Below are positions 8,331 to 17,692 of a DNA stretch of 64,000 bases, one piece after another. The position numbers and the translations under genes were made by a program. The DNA comes from Enterococcus sp. BWB1-3 (lineage in GTDB: Bacteria > Bacillota > Bacilli > Lactobacillales > Enterococcaceae), in assembly GCF_016745275.1 (NCBI RefSeq), contig NZ_JADOEP010000006.1, forward strand, positions 38,359 through 102,358, in the 5' to 3' direction. The first letter of the stretch is position 1. Every line of letters starts with the position of its first letter. Under the pieces are notes generated by a model, which was not told the DNA's origin, did not search any database, and saw only the letters and a program-made list of their open reading frames with translations.

Positions 8331-8387
8331 TTGACAAGCAAAAGAAGATCAGGTAATATAAGAAATGAAGAAACGACTACAAATGTA
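8331..8387 (+). promoter_or_regulatory. copYAZ promoter and cop box operator
   Basis: A consensus -35 TTGACA (8331-8336) and -10 TAATAT (8354-8359) are 17 bp apart. The perfect CopY operator TACAAATGTA (consensus TACAnnTGTA) lies at 8378-8387, just downstream of the expected transcription start, where repressor binding blocks transcription. Only one box is clear; E. hirae has two. This fits copper-induced, CopY-repressed control. Confidence 0.88.
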
Positions 8388-8411
8388 AACGAAAATAAGA
8401 AGAAGGTGATA

Positions 8412-8852
8412 ATGTTGACGGAAACAAAAATTACAGATGCAGAATGGGAAGTTATGCGTGTTGTCTGGGCACAGGAAGAAACAACCAGCAATGACGTTTA
8501 TACGATTCTGAATGAAAAGATGAAGTGGAAGAAGAATACCATTAAAACGCTTTTAAGCCGTCTGACTGAAAAACAGCTGTTGGCAACAAAGCCTTCTGGA
8601 AACAAATTTATCTATTATCCCTTAATAGAGGAAAGAAAAAGTCTTCGTACGCTTTCTGAAGAATTGCTGACAAAAGTCTGCAGCAGAAAAGTGGGACAAA
8701 TTGTAGAAGTGATTATTAAGGAAAGTACGTTAAGCTTTTCCGATATTGAAAAGCTGGAGCAGCTGCTTCAGGAGAAAAAGGCGTCTGCAGCGGCAGAGGT
8801 AGCATGCAATTGCATACCGGGACAATGCCAGTGTCATTTAATTAAGGATTGA
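8412..8852 (+). CDS. copY: Copper-responsive repressor CopY
   Basis: BlaI/MecI/CopY-family repressor of the copper operon, 146 residues. An N-terminal winged helix (about 1-75, beginning ITDAEWEVMRVVW) binds the cop box just upstream. The C-terminus carries the metal site ACNCIPGQCQC, the canonical C-X-C-X4-C-X-C motif that holds zinc in the DNA-binding form and copper(I) when released. ATG 8412 is preceded by AAGGTG; the longer in-frame start at 8331 lies inside the promoter and is rejected. It is the first gene of copY-copA-copZ. Confidence 0.95.
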   Translation: MLTETKITDAEWEVMRVVWAQEETTSNDVYTILNEKMKWKKNTIKTLLSRLTEKQLLATKPSGNKFIYYPLIEERKSLRTLSEELLTKVCSRKVGQIVEVIIKESTLSFSDIEKLEQLLQEKKASAAAEVACNCIPGQCQCHLIKD

Positions 8853-8963
8853 AATTAGTTGCTTTGAACGTAAAATTTTATTGAAGGGAAAGCAGAATCT
8901 TGGAGGAATTACGCCTGCATATAGACTTAAAATAATAGAAATCAACGCAAGGAGTTGAATAAT

Positions 8964-11432
8964 GTGGAAACAAAAACCTTTGATATAGAAGGGATGAGCT
9001 GTGCTTCCTGTGCTCAAACAGTGGAAAAAGCTGCTGGCAAACTGACCGGAGTTGCCAAAGCGTCGGTTAATCTTGCAACAGAAAAGCTGACGATTCAATA
9101 TGATGATCAAGTATTATCCGAAAAAGACATTAAACAGGCCGTTTCAGATGCGGGATTTCAAGCAGTCAGTCAGACTGTGCAAAAAAACTATGATATTGAA
9201 GGCATGACTTGTTCCTCCTGTGCTCAGACAATAGAAAAAGCAGTGAAGCATTTGAAAGGTATTGATTTGGCATCAGTAAATCTGGCTGCAGAAAAGATGG
9301 TGGTTCAATTTGATCCAGGGATTTTGAGTAGCGAAGAGATTTCATCTGCAGTGGAAAAAGTCGGTTATCAGGCTGTTGAAGAAGCAGGAAAAACCGATAC
9401 GACAGATCAAGATCAGGAAAAGAAACAAAAGCATATTAAAGAGATGTGGCATCGTTTTTGGCTGTCTGCAGTGTTTACCGTACCATTACTGTATATTGCT
9501 ATGGGTCATATGATCGGTCTCCCGCTTCCGGCAGTGATTGATCCAATGATGAACAGCTCAGTCTTTGCTGTTTTACAGCTTATTCTGACAATCCCGGTTC
9601 TATATTTGGGCAGAAGCTTTTTCACAGTAGGCTTTCGTTCGCTTTTTAAAGGGCATCCCAATATGGATTCTCTGGTTGCATTGGGAACAAGTGCAGCATT
9701 CCTTTACAGTTTATATGGGACGTTTATGGTATTTGAAGGACATGCCCACTTTGCAATGGAATTGTATTATGAATCTGCAGCCGTTATCTTAACTTTGATC
9801 ACTTTAGGGAAATATTTTGAAGCTGTATCTAAAGGAAAGACGTCTGAAGCCATAAAAAAACTGATGGGACTGGCGCCGAAAAATGCTCGCGTGATCAGAG
9901 ACGGCATGGAAATCGATTTGCCGATTGACAGTGTGAGGTCTGGCGATACGATTATTGTTCGCCCAGGTGAGAAAATTCCGGTGGACGGCATTGTCATGGA
10001 AGGCTCAACGTCTATTGATGAATCTATGCTGACAGGAGAAAGTATCCCTGTGGAAAAGAAAACAGGAGATTCAGTGATTGGAGCCAGTATCAATAAAAAT
10101 GGCACCATTCAGTTTAAAGCAACAAAAGTAGGCAAAGAGACCGCTTTGGCTCAAATTGTAAAATTGGTTGAAGATGCGCAGGGCTCAAAAGCGCCAATTG
10201 CCAAAATGGCCGATAAAATTTCGGGTGTTTTTGTTCCAATCGTCATGGGCCTGGCTGTTTTATCAGGTTTATCATGGTATTTTATTGGTCAGGAATCATG
10301 GGTGTTTGCCTTGACTATTACAATTTCAGTTTTGGTTATCGCCTGTCCCTGTGCACTGGGCTTGGCTACTCCAACTGCTATTATGGTTGGAACAGGTAAA
10401 GGGGCTGAGAACGGTGTACTGATTAAAAGCGGAGATGCGCTGGAAACGACACACAAAATTCAGACCATTGTCTTTGATAAAACAGGGACAATCACAGAAG
10501 GCAAACCAGTTGTCACAGATATACTTGTGAAAAGCGGACTATCTGAAGAGCGATTACTGCAATTTGCTGCTTCAGCTGAAAAGGGATCAGAGCATCCGCT
10601 GGGAGAAGCGATTGTCGCAGCGGCAGAAGAAAAAAGATTGTCATTGTACACGATGGAAAATTTCCAGGCTATTCCCGGACATGGAATTGAAGGTGTGATT
10701 GATGGCAGTAAGTTTTTACTTGGTAATAAAAAGCTGATGATCGAACAGAAGATTGACCTGTCAGATTTTTTGGAACGCTCAGACAAACTGGCAGAGCATG
10801 GGAAAACCCCTATGTTTATTGCAAAGGATCAGCAGCTTGCAGGAGTTATTGCAGTGGCTGATACCATCAAAGACAGCAGTAAAGCAGCAATTGACTGCCT
10901 GCACAAGATGGGGCTTGAGGTGGCGATGATTACCGGAGACAACAAACGTACTGCTGAAGCGATTGCCAAACAAGTGGGAATAGACCGCGTTTTCAGTGAG
11001 GTACTGCCGGAGGATAAAGCAGCAGAGGTTAAAAAGCTGCAAAGTGAAGGGCTGAAAGTGGCGATGGTTGGCGATGGAATCAATGATGCACCAGCTCTGG
11101 CTCAGGCAGATATTGGTATAGCAATTGGCTCCGGTACAGACGTTGCCATAGAATCAGCTGATATTGTGTTAATGCGCAGTGATTTGATGGATGTGCCTAC
11201 AGCTGTTGAATTAAGTAAATCCACCATCAAGAATATCAAGGAAAATCTTTTCTGGGCTTTTGCCTATAACATATTAGGTATTCCTGTTGCGATGGGTGTC
11301 CTTTATTTATTCGGCGGTCCCTTGCTGAACCCAATGATTGCAGGAGCGGCAATGAGCTTCAGCTCAGTTTCAGTTTTGCTGAATGCCTTGCGGCTAAAGA
11401 GATTTAAACCGTCATCAGTTTCAAAAAGATGA
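8964..11432 (+). CDS. copA: Copper-exporting P1B-type ATPase
   Basis: Membrane ATPase that pumps Cu(I) from the cytoplasm. The 822-residue protein has two N-terminal heavy-metal domains with GMSCASC (C13, C16) and GMTCSSC (about C83, C86), then eight predicted membrane helices with the transport motif CPC near 461-463. The TGES actuator motif, the phosphorylated aspartate in DKTGT (D505), SEHPLGEA and [10 protein letters not shown] are all present. I choose GTG 8964 as start: AAGGAG (8949-8954) is nine bases upstream. TTG 8955 touches the ribosome binding site, and ATG 8962 is out of frame. It lies between copY and copZ, in an order differing from E. hirae (copY, copZ, copA, copB). Confidence 0.95.
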   Translation: METKTFDIEGMSCASCAQTVEKAAGKLTGVAKASVNLATEKLTIQYDDQVLSEKDIKQAVSDAGFQAVSQTVQKNYDIEGMTCSSCAQTIEKAVKHLKGIDLASVNLAAEKMVVQFDPGILSSEEISSAVEKVGYQAVEEAGKTDTTDQDQEKKQKHIKEMWHRFWLSAVFTVPLLYIAMGHMIGLPLPAVIDPMMNSSVFAVLQLILTIPVLYLGRSFFTVGFRSLFKGHPNMDSLVALGTSAAFLYSLYGTFMVFEGHAHFAMELYYESAAVILTLITLGKYFEAVSKGKTSEAIKKLMGLAPKNARVIRDGMEIDLPIDSVRSGDTIIVRPGEKIPVDGIVMEGSTSIDESMLTGESIPVEKKTGDSVIGASINKNGTIQFKATKVGKETALAQIVKLVEDAQGSKAPIAKMADKISGVFVPIVMGLAVLSGLSWYFIGQESWVFALTITISVLVIACPCALGLATPTAIMVGTGKGAENGVLIKSGDALETTHKIQTIVFDKTGTITEGKPVVTDILVKSGLSEERLLQFAASAEKGSEHPLGEAIVAAAEEKRLSLYTMENFQAIPGHGIEGVIDGSKFLLGNKKLMIEQKIDLSDFLERSDKLAEHGKTPMFIAKDQQLAGVIAVADTIKDSSKAAIDCLHKMGLEVAMITGDNKRTAEAIAKQVGIDRVFSEVLPEDKAAEVKKLQSEGLKVAMVGDGINDAPALAQADIGIAIGSGTDVAIESADIVLMRSDLMDVPTAVELSKSTIKNIKENLFWAFAYNILGIPVAMGVLYLFGGPLLNPMIAGAAMSFSSVSVLLNALRLKRFKPSSVSKR

Positions 11433-11537
11433 AGAGCAGAGTAGCTAGAAAGTATTTGAAACAAAGGATGGAACACTAAAATAAATTAATTCTCAAATTA
11501 GAAAAATAAATAAACATACATCAAAGGAGAACGCGTT

Positions 11538-11741
11538 ATGAACCAAACAGTAGTAATTGAGGGAATGAAATGTGATGGATGCGTAGGAATAGTTAAAGAA
11601 AAATTTGAAGCAATTCCCGGTGTGAAAGCTGTAGATGTACAACTGGACGAAAAAAAGGCAACGATTACAGCCGATAATGAAATTTCCAAAGAACAGCTGC
11701 AAGCAGCATTGGCAGATACGAAATTTACAGTAGCAGGATAA
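11538..11741 (+). CDS. copZ: Copper chaperone CopZ
   Basis: Single heavy-metal-associated domain of 67 residues with the Cu(I) site MKCDGC near the N-terminus. It is expected to shuttle copper to CopY and CopA. AAAGGAG precedes ATG 11538. It lies 105 bases after copA with no obvious terminator between them, and a strong terminator follows, so it is the last gene of the copper operon. Confidence 0.93.
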   Translation: MNQTVVIEGMKCDGCVGIVKEKFEAIPGVKAVDVQLDEKKATITADNEISKEQLQAALADTKFTVAG

Positions 11742-11763
11742 TGCTGAGCAACCAAAAAAAGAC

Positions 11764-11797
11764 CTTCGACATCTGAGGATGCCGAAGCTTTTTTTAT
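11764..11797. terminator. Terminator after copZ
   Basis: CTTCGACATC (11764-11773) pairs with GATGCCGAAG (11778-11787), one mismatch, followed by a run of T. The complementary A-rich left side lets it serve the convergent gene at 11794 as well. Confidence 0.85.
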
Positions 11798-13182
11798 TTG
11801 TTCACTTTTTTTATCAGTTCTTCATACTCTTTTTTCGTCTTTTCAGCATCTTTATTTGTGTAGTAGTAGGTATAATTTTCTGTTTTTATTTCAAGGATAG
11901 GCACTTCGTTGTTATAGACCAGCAAATAGGCGGATTCATCTCCTATACGGAATTCCCCGGTAAGATAATGGTCTGTTGCTGAACCGAACATACGAATTCT
12001 GTTGGCAGGAAGCTTATCAATCAGTTGAACAGAAGTGATTATATCCAAAGGGATTTCTCTCGTTTTTGAAAATGGTGCAGATAAAGAGATATCATCTGTT
12101 GTAACCGTCATTCGAAACGGATTACTTGAGAAATCACTGATCATTAATGGAATACTGGAAAGAGCCACTGCAGCTACTGCTACAATAAGCAATACAATCA
12201 TTGAAATCTTACCGGCAGGTCTTCCCAGATTGGTTGATATATTCATCCCTAATCGGTCTGGAACGAAGATTCTGGGATCTTCCGGATTGATGTAAATACC
12301 GTAACGCCAGTATTGGTCTTCATCTCCATAGCGGTAATCCTTTGCCTGCATAATCAGCTGATCCTGCGTACGTCTGAGTTTAAACAGAAGGTAAAAAATG
12401 AAACCGACATAAATAGTGAGCAGAATGAAGTAGGCAATTGTTAAAATCATTCCAGACTGGTAAGACAATGTAATAGAAAGTATCGGTATAAATGACAGCG
12501 GACTAAAAATAAATGCAGATGAAACTAGCAGCAGAGACCAGTAATGACGCATGGCATCATTCACTTGTTGATTAATTATTTCATCATTCGTCAGCGGTTT
12601 TACTGGCAGTCGACTGACAAGATAGTGCAGGAAGATGAAAAGACCAGCCATAAGCAGAGAAATCACTCCAAAAATCGCTGTTCCCAAAGCCTGTTGATAG
12701 TTGGTGAAGCTGTAGATGGTTCCTCCCAGAGAAATCAGAATCCCAGGTAAATACCAATAGTAACTAAGCAGCTTCCGATTTTTATTTTGAATTAATTTAG
12801 TATCTACCAATAAAGGCTTTGTAGGGAGAATCCAGCCGTTTGTTATCTTCACGTGGGTCATTTTTCGAATGTAAAGTATCTCTGTGTAGTAGTTGACACC
12901 AAGCATCATAAACAAAGACAACATGAAGAACAGTAGGGTAATAGAATCATAGGTGGTAAGTAGTATCAGCAGATCAAAAATAGAAAAAGCTGCAGCAATC
13001 AATAACAGTCTCTTTTTGTATTCCTGCCGAACGTTCAGAACCTGCGGCTCGTTTAGTTTATCTTTTGGCAGGGTGGTCTCCAATATAATGTTTTTATGAG
13101 GATTGGCAATAATTCTGCCGAGCAGAGCCATTGAAAGATTTATACCCAAAAGTATTAGTAAAAAAATTATGTTCATATTCAT
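11794..13182 (-). CDS. Multi-pass membrane protein with DUF5808-like segment
   Basis: Function unknown. The 462-residue protein has about eight hydrophobic segments in pairs (for example near residues 4-22, 60-100, 145-190, 218-270 and 320-345). A stretch near 290-310, DQYWRYGIYINPEDPRIFVP, is characteristic of DUF5808 proteins. The C-terminal ~100 residues are soluble and predicted beta-rich, similar in outline to bacterial PH-like domains. It is encoded 15 bases downstream of a GntR regulator of the YtrA type; such pairs are common in Firmicutes and often respond to envelope-acting compounds. AAGGACG precedes its ATG. Confidence 0.72.
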   Translation of the reverse strand: MNMNIIFLLILLGINLSMALLGRIIANPHKNIILETTLPKDKLNEPQVLNVRQEYKKRLLLIAAAFSIFDLLILLTTYDSITLLFFMLSLFMMLGVNYYTEILYIRKMTHVKITNGWILPTKPLLVDTKLIQNKNRKLLSYYWYLPGILISLGGTIYSFTNYQQALGTAIFGVISLLMAGLFIFLHYLVSRLPVKPLTNDEIINQQVNDAMRHYWSLLLVSSAFIFSPLSFIPILSITLSYQSGMILTIAYFILLTIYVGFIFYLLFKLRRTQDQLIMQAKDYRYGDEDQYWRYGIYINPEDPRIFVPDRLGMNISTNLGRPAGKISMIVLLIVAVAAVALSSIPLMISDFSSNPFRMTVTTDDISLSAPFSKTREIPLDIITSVQLIDKLPANRIRMFGSATDHYLTGEFRIGDESAYLLVYNNEVPILEIKTENYTYYYTNKDAEKTKKEYEELIKKVNK

Positions 13183-13197
13183 AGAAGCACGTCCTTA

Positions 13198-13569
13198 TTA
13201 TTTGAAATTCTGTAAAATCTGCGTCACAATCGCATGGATATCCTCATCATTTAACTGATGAATTGCTGCTTTCGCCAAAGTCAGCTCAAGTGCCTGATTA
13301 AATTCTTCGATAAATTCTTCTGTTGCGGGGGGAAATTCTGCCACCTTTGTTCCATTACGACGATCTGTGATGATGTAGCCTTCAAGCTTTAGTGTATTGT
13401 AGGCTTTTGAAACGGTCATCATATTTATACCGATTTCATCCGCCATTTGACGCACGGAAGGCAGTGACTCATTCGCCCCCAGTTTTCCTGAAGCAATTCC
13501 TAAAATGATTTGATTTCTGATTTGCTGATAAATGGGGATAGCACTTTTCATGTCTATTTCCATTAACAT
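13198..13569 (-). CDS. GntR-family regulator, YtrA subfamily
   Basis: Transcription factor of 123 residues. A GntR winged helix fills about residues 5-75 (IPIYQQIRNQIILGIASG, then LPSVRQMADEIGINMMTVSKAYNTL), followed by a short helical tail, the mark of the YtrA subfamily, which lacks a large effector domain. ATG 13569 is chosen because GAGGTG sits six bases before it; the GTG three codons upstream overlaps that site. It precedes the membrane protein gene on the same strand and is divergent from pepC. A near-ideal palindrome at 13599-13619 is the likely operator. Confidence 0.9.
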   Translation of the reverse strand: MLMEIDMKSAIPIYQQIRNQIILGIASGKLGANESLPSVRQMADEIGINMMTVSKAYNTLKLEGYIITDRRNGTKVAEFPPATEEFIEEFNQALELTLAKAAIHQLNDEDIHAIVTQILQNFK

Positions 13570-13598
13570 CTGCAGCACCTCGCAATTATAATGTATTT

Positions 13599-13619
13599 TG
13601 TATTATATAGTGTAATACA
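13599..13619. promoter_or_regulatory. Probable GntR (YtrA-type) operator
   Basis: TGTATTA (13599-13605) and TAATACA (13613-13619) are perfect 7-bp arms around a 7-bp centre that contains TATA. It lies 30 bases upstream of the GntR start, in the shared region with pepC. Autoregulation is inferred; an effect on pepC is possible. Confidence 0.65.
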
Positions 13620-13710
13620 TGTGGTGCAAAAAAGCAATAAACTTTCAGTTGTGAGATTTTCTAAGGAGTCCTATAATGGGAATGAGCTATTTTTAGGAAG
13701 GATGAGGAAC

Positions 13711-15039
13711 ATGTCAGAAATTAACAATGAAATAACTGGTAAATATAGAGAAAGGTTTGCAGAAAGTGATAAAAAACGAGCATTGCAAAACGCAGTAGTC
13801 AAAAACGGAATCACTGAATCAGCGGAAACGCAAGAAGCACAAGTTGAAAATGTACAGGTTTTTTCAGTAGATCTTTCAACTGGAAAAGCAGCAGACCAGA
13901 AGAAAAGCGGTCGCTGCTGGATGTTTGCTGCACTCAATACTTTTCGTCATAAAATGATCGACAGCTTTCGATTAAAGGAATTTGAGCTGTCACAAAACTA
14001 CACTTTTTTCTGGGACAAGTACGAAAAATCTAATTATTTTTATGAAAATATTATTGCAACAGCAGATCAGAATCTGGACTCACGTAAGGTCGCATTTTTG
14101 TTGGCAACGCCGCAGCAAGATGGCGGGCAATGGGATATGATTGTTTCTCTGTTTAAAAAATATGGTGTGGTTCCTAAATATGTGATGCCGGAAAGCAGGA
14201 ACAGCTCTAATTCTCAGGATCTAAACAAATACTTGAATAAGAAGCTGCGCAAAGATGCTGTGACATTGCGCAAGTTGATTGAGGCGGGTGAAGCACCTGA
14301 GCTTGTTCAGGAGAAGAAGACAGAAATGCTTGGAGAACTTTACAATTTTCTGGCGATTTCGTTAGGGACACCGCCTGAAACCTTTGATTTCGAATACAGA
14401 GATGAAGACAAAGAATATCACATTGATAAAGGTCTGACTCCCTTATCTTTCTATGAAAAATATATAGGAGTGGATCTGGATGACTACATTAGTGTGATCA
14501 ATGCTCCAACTAAGGACAAACCTTTTAACAAAACCTATACAGTTGAAATGCTTGGTAATGTTGTAGGCGGTAAGCCGGTAAAATACCTGAATGTGGATAT
14601 GCCTGTATTTAAGCAATTGGCTGTTCAACAGCTGGAACAAGGAGAATCAGTCTGGTTTGGTTGTGACGTAGGTCAATCTTCTACTCGGAAAAGCGGAATA
14701 ATGGCATTAAATGCATATGAAATAGATGAACTTTTTGATATTGATTTTTCAATGACAAAAGCAGAACGTCTGGATTATGGTGAAAGCCTGATGACCCATG
14801 CAATGGTACTAACCGGTGTGGATGTGATCGATGGAAAGTCTGCAAAATGGAAAGTGGAAAATAGCTGGGGAGAGAAGATTGGAAACAAAGGCTTCTTCGT
14901 GATGAGTGATGCCTGGATGGATGAATACACGTATCAAATCGTGATTCGGAAAGATATCCTGACCAATGAGCTGTTGAAAGCTTGGAATGAAGAGCCTAAA
15001 ATGCTGGCTCCATGGGACCCTATGGGAGCTTTGGCATAA
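13711..15039 (+). CDS. pepC: Aminopeptidase C (bleomycin hydrolase family)
   Basis: Cytoplasmic cysteine aminopeptidase of peptidase family C1B, 442 residues, normally a hexamer with self-compartmentalised active sites. The catalytic triad is visible: C69 in GRCWMFA, H363 in THAMVLTG and N384 in ENSWG. The start MSEINNEITGKY at 13711 is supported by AGGAAGGATGAGGAAC upstream; the longer reading from 13591 passes through the operator region. It releases N-terminal amino acids from peptides and supports growth on peptides. It is a single-gene unit. Confidence 0.95.
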   Translation: MSEINNEITGKYRERFAESDKKRALQNAVVKNGITESAETQEAQVENVQVFSVDLSTGKAADQKKSGRCWMFAALNTFRHKMIDSFRLKEFELSQNYTFFWDKYEKSNYFYENIIATADQNLDSRKVAFLLATPQQDGGQWDMIVSLFKKYGVVPKYVMPESRNSSNSQDLNKYLNKKLRKDAVTLRKLIEAGEAPELVQEKKTEMLGELYNFLAISLGTPPETFDFEYRDEDKEYHIDKGLTPLSFYEKYIGVDLDDYISVINAPTKDKPFNKTYTVEMLGNVVGGKPVKYLNVDMPVFKQLAVQQLEQGESVWFGCDVGQSSTRKSGIMALNAYEIDELFDIDFSMTKAERLDYGESLMTHAMVLTGVDVIDGKSAKWKVENSWGEKIGNKGFFVMSDAWMDEYTYQIVIRKDILTNELLKAWNEEPKMLAPWDPMGALA

Positions 15040-15081
15040 ATAATTGTGAACATAGAATGGTCTAAATAATTATTCGAACAA

Positions 15082-15241
15082 GGGACTGTGACAAAAGTAT
15101 GTCTGAGATCCCTAAAACCGAATAAACGGTGTTCCAGAAGTTGTCTCTTCGGAAATAAGTCGAACTATACTGAAAATATGAGTAGCTATTTTCGTATATT
15201 CCGACTTATTTCTTGAGACAGAACACTTCTGTCACAACCTC
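15082..15241. mobile_element. Short MITE-like element (array-free form)
   Basis: A 160-bp element with imperfect terminal inverted repeats: GGGACTGTGACAAAAGTATG on the left, and GAGGTTGTGACA then GAAGTGTTCTGTC read inward from the right. The centre is a long imperfect hairpin: AAATAAGTCG near 15152 pairs with CGACTTATTT near 15201, and ACTGAAAATA pairs across to TATTTTCGTAT. The first 56 bases are identical to the element at 24230. No coding capacity and no clear target-site duplication are seen. Confidence 0.8.
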
Positions 15242-15283
15242 TTTTTTAGACTAAAAATCGACTTAAGTGACGGCATAAAAATG

Positions 15284-15319
15284 ACAGACAGTATCATTTC
15301 CGACTGGCTGTTTTTTCTT
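15284..15319 (+). terminator. Terminator, probably originally of pepC
   Basis: ACAGACAGT (15284-15292) pairs with ACTGGCTGT (15303-15311), one central mismatch, followed by six T. The MITE-like element now separates it from pepC. Confidence 0.7.
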
Positions 15320-15619
15320 TGATGAAGCGAACTGGATACACAATAGTTTAAATACTTTGTTTGTCAGCTTTTTGTAGGTAAAAATTGATAAGCTTTTTTA
15401 TAATGAAAATAGACGTTTTCGTATTTTTGTCGAGGGGTTTTTAATAACTCTTATTGATAAAATTTATGTTAGGTATGGTTGATTCATTTCTTTGTTGAGA
15501 GAATAAGGGACAAGGATTGATCATTTTTCAGTAACTGTGAAAAACATTGAAAAAATGAAGCTTCTTAATAAGGAAGTGTCGACTTCGTTGAATGGGGAAA
15601 TAAAATAGTTTAGCCCATT

Positions 15620-15850
15620 TTAATTATCAAGATGCTCCAAGAGGTTCCGTTTGGATTGCAGCAGGAGAGCCGGCAAGCTGGACACTGTCTTTTATGTTTC
15701 GTCTAAAGAAGTAGTTCAGACCATATATAAAACAGCATTGAAGGCAGGCGGGAAGGATAATGGGGAGCCAGAATACAGATCTCAATACAGTGAAAATTAC
15801 TATGCGGCATTTGTCCACGACGTAATTCAGCATGGTTTGATTATTCATTC
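15620..15850 (+). pseudogene. Fragment of a VOC (glyoxalase-like) protein gene
   Basis: Two reading frames together resemble the C-terminal half of a VOC-family protein: APRGSVWIAAGEPASWT in one frame, then after a frameshift near 15680 FYVSSKEVVQTIYKTALKAG and NYYAAFVHD in another. The usual final GHNIE region is replaced by unrelated sequence, and no N-terminal half is found upstream. I read it as a decayed gene remnant; the stretch from 15320 to 15620 before it holds nothing identifiable. Confidence 0.7.
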
Positions 15851-15990
15851 AAAAGATATGCTTCTATTTTGTTATTATATTTAATGATATTATTTTTAGT
15901 ATCTATTGAAATACAAGGATTTTTATCAGTATGTTATACTTTTAAAGAATGGAAACTGAAGCAGGTGACAAGGAAAAAGGAGAGGATTTA

Positions 15991-16722
15991 ATGGGAAAAA
16001 GTTATACAATGCCCTACGAAGTTGCATATTATGATGGCGACATTACGAAAAGAATGACTCTGCCGTCTATGCTGGCAGTAGTCATCAAGACATCGGAGGA
16101 GCAAAGTGCACTTCTTGGTAGAGGAGCGGAATTTGTTGCCGGATTTGGTTTGGGCTGGGTGATCACCAACTATGAAATTGAAATAAAAAGATTACCTATG
16201 GTTGGGGAGAACATTCAGATAACCACTCAGGCGATGTCATATAATAAATATTTTTGCTACCGGAATTTTTGGATACATGATGAAGCAGGGGAAGAATGTG
16301 TTCAGATCAAATCTACTTTTGTACTGATGAATAAAAAAAATCGTAAAATGAGCAACGTACTGGAAGAAATTATTGCTCCGTATGAAAGTGAGAAAATCAA
16401 AAAAATTTATCGAAATGAAAAAATAGAGAAGATTGAAAGCGGGGTTTTTCATAATTATCGTGTTCGTTTTTTTGATATTGACGGGAACCAGCACGTAAAT
16501 AATGCAATTTATTTCAACTGGCTGCTGGATGTACTGGGTTATGAGTTCCTTTCCAAGCATCAGCCGTTAAGAGTCAATGTAAAATTTGATAAAGAAGTTG
16601 AATATGGACATGAAGTGGAGAGTCATTATGAAGTACTGGAAAATGAAACAGGCCCATGGACACGTCACGAAATTCGGATAGAGGATCAGCTTTATTGTGA
16701 AGCAAATATCCAATGGATATAG
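15991..16722 (+). CDS. Acyl-ACP thioesterase
   Basis: Member of the plant FatA/FatB-like family found in Gram-positive bacteria; hydrolyses acyl-ACP to free fatty acid and ACP. The 243-residue protein has two hotdog halves. The second half carries RVRFFDIDGNQHVNNAIYFN (about 155-175), with the D/N-x-H-V-N-N motif that includes catalytic asparagine and histidine. The first half starts SYTMPYEVAYYDGDITKRM. ATG 15991 has AAAAAGGAGAGG upstream; the ATG at 15949 has none. It stands alone between the pseudogene and a three-gene cluster. In this group of bacteria the enzyme may tune membrane lipid composition. Confidence 0.9.
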   Translation: MGKSYTMPYEVAYYDGDITKRMTLPSMLAVVIKTSEEQSALLGRGAEFVAGFGLGWVITNYEIEIKRLPMVGENIQITTQAMSYNKYFCYRNFWIHDEAGEECVQIKSTFVLMNKKNRKMSNVLEEIIAPYESEKIKKIYRNEKIEKIESGVFHNYRVRFFDIDGNQHVNNAIYFNWLLDVLGYEFLSKHQPLRVNVKFDKEVEYGHEVESHYEVLENETGPWTRHEIRIEDQLYCEANIQWI

Positions 16723-16850
16723 CATACTAACAGAGTATGAACAAATGCAACAAAGCGAACGGAACGTGTTTTATTTTACAATTTATTTGTTCTTTAGATA
16801 TGATAGAAAGAAGGAAAAGAAAGCTGAACGGCTAAACACTGGAGGAAAAA

Positions 16851-17684
16851 ATGATACGATTGGGACTAACATCTTTTAGTGAACATGAAAGACTGACGGG
16901 GAAAAAACGCTCTACACTTTATGAGTACGCCGGGCATTTACCACTAGTTGAAATGGATACTGCGTACTATGGCATTCCAAAGCAGGAATCTGTAAAAAGA
17001 TGGGTGGAATCTGTTCCGGCAAATTTTAAATTTGTTGTTAAAGCATACAGCGGTATCAGCTGTCAGGGAGATTGGGAAACCTATTACAAAAATGAAGAGG
17101 AAATGATTCAGTCCTTTCTTCACAGTATGCAGCCAATTATTGACAGCGGAAAATTGTTTGCGTTTTTAGTTCAGTTTTCAGCCAGTTTTGGATGTACAAA
17201 GGAAAATGTCCGATATCTCGAAAAAATCGAAAAGTGGTTTAATGGTTTGCCGGTCGCTGTTGAACTAAGAAATGGAAGCTGGTATCAGGCTGATTATATT
17301 AAGTCCACTCTTGCTTTTATGAAAGAGCGAAAATTTTCTTTGGTTGTTGTTGATGAGCCCCAGATACCGATAAATCCAGTGCCCTTTTTTCCGTTTGCGA
17401 CAAACCAAGCATTTATACTCTTTCGGTTCCATGGAAGAAATGCTGCCGGTTGGCTGGCCAATGATAAAGAGTGGCGAAAAAAGCGGACACTTTATCGGTA
17501 TAATTCAGCTGAGATTGCCAGTCTGAGTGAAGCGGTTAGAAAAATGTCTTTGGAAGTCAAAGAGACAGGGGTTATTTTCAATAATAATTCGGGCGGAGAT
17601 GCAGCCGGAAATGCACTTGAAATGAAAAAGGTACTTAATCTGAAATATGAAGAACTGAATCCGAAGCAGATGGATTTGTTTTAA
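16851..17684 (+). CDS. DUF72 family protein (YunF-like)
   Basis: Predicted TIM-barrel protein of 277 residues; the family's function is not established. Family marks are IRLGLTSFSEHERL at the start, VEMDTAYYGIPKQESVKRW near 35, FKFVVKAYSGIS near 60, AVELRNGSWY near 138, and a C-terminal FNNNSGGDAAGNA near 243. GGAGG lies nine bases before ATG. It opens a cluster with a HAD phosphatase (8 bases apart) and a MazG-like protein whose genes overlap. Confidence 0.9.
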   Translation: MIRLGLTSFSEHERLTGKKRSTLYEYAGHLPLVEMDTAYYGIPKQESVKRWVESVPANFKFVVKAYSGISCQGDWETYYKNEEEMIQSFLHSMQPIIDSGKLFAFLVQFSASFGCTKENVRYLEKIEKWFNGLPVAVELRNGSWYQADYIKSTLAFMKERKFSLVVVDEPQIPINPVPFFPFATNQAFILFRFHGRNAAGWLANDKEWRKKRTLYRYNSAEIASLSEAVRKMSLEVKETGVIFNNNSGGDAAGNALEMKKVLNLKYEELNPKQMDLF

Positions 17685-17692
17685 GGTGATGT

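Noticed and set aside
8962-8964. ATG 8962 as copA start
   Set aside because: Out of frame with CopA; the in-frame GTG 8964 has correct spacing from AAGGAG.
15082-15241. Small RNA gene
   Set aside because: The strong hairpin is explained by the inverted-repeat structure of a multi-copy element; no dedicated promoter was seen.
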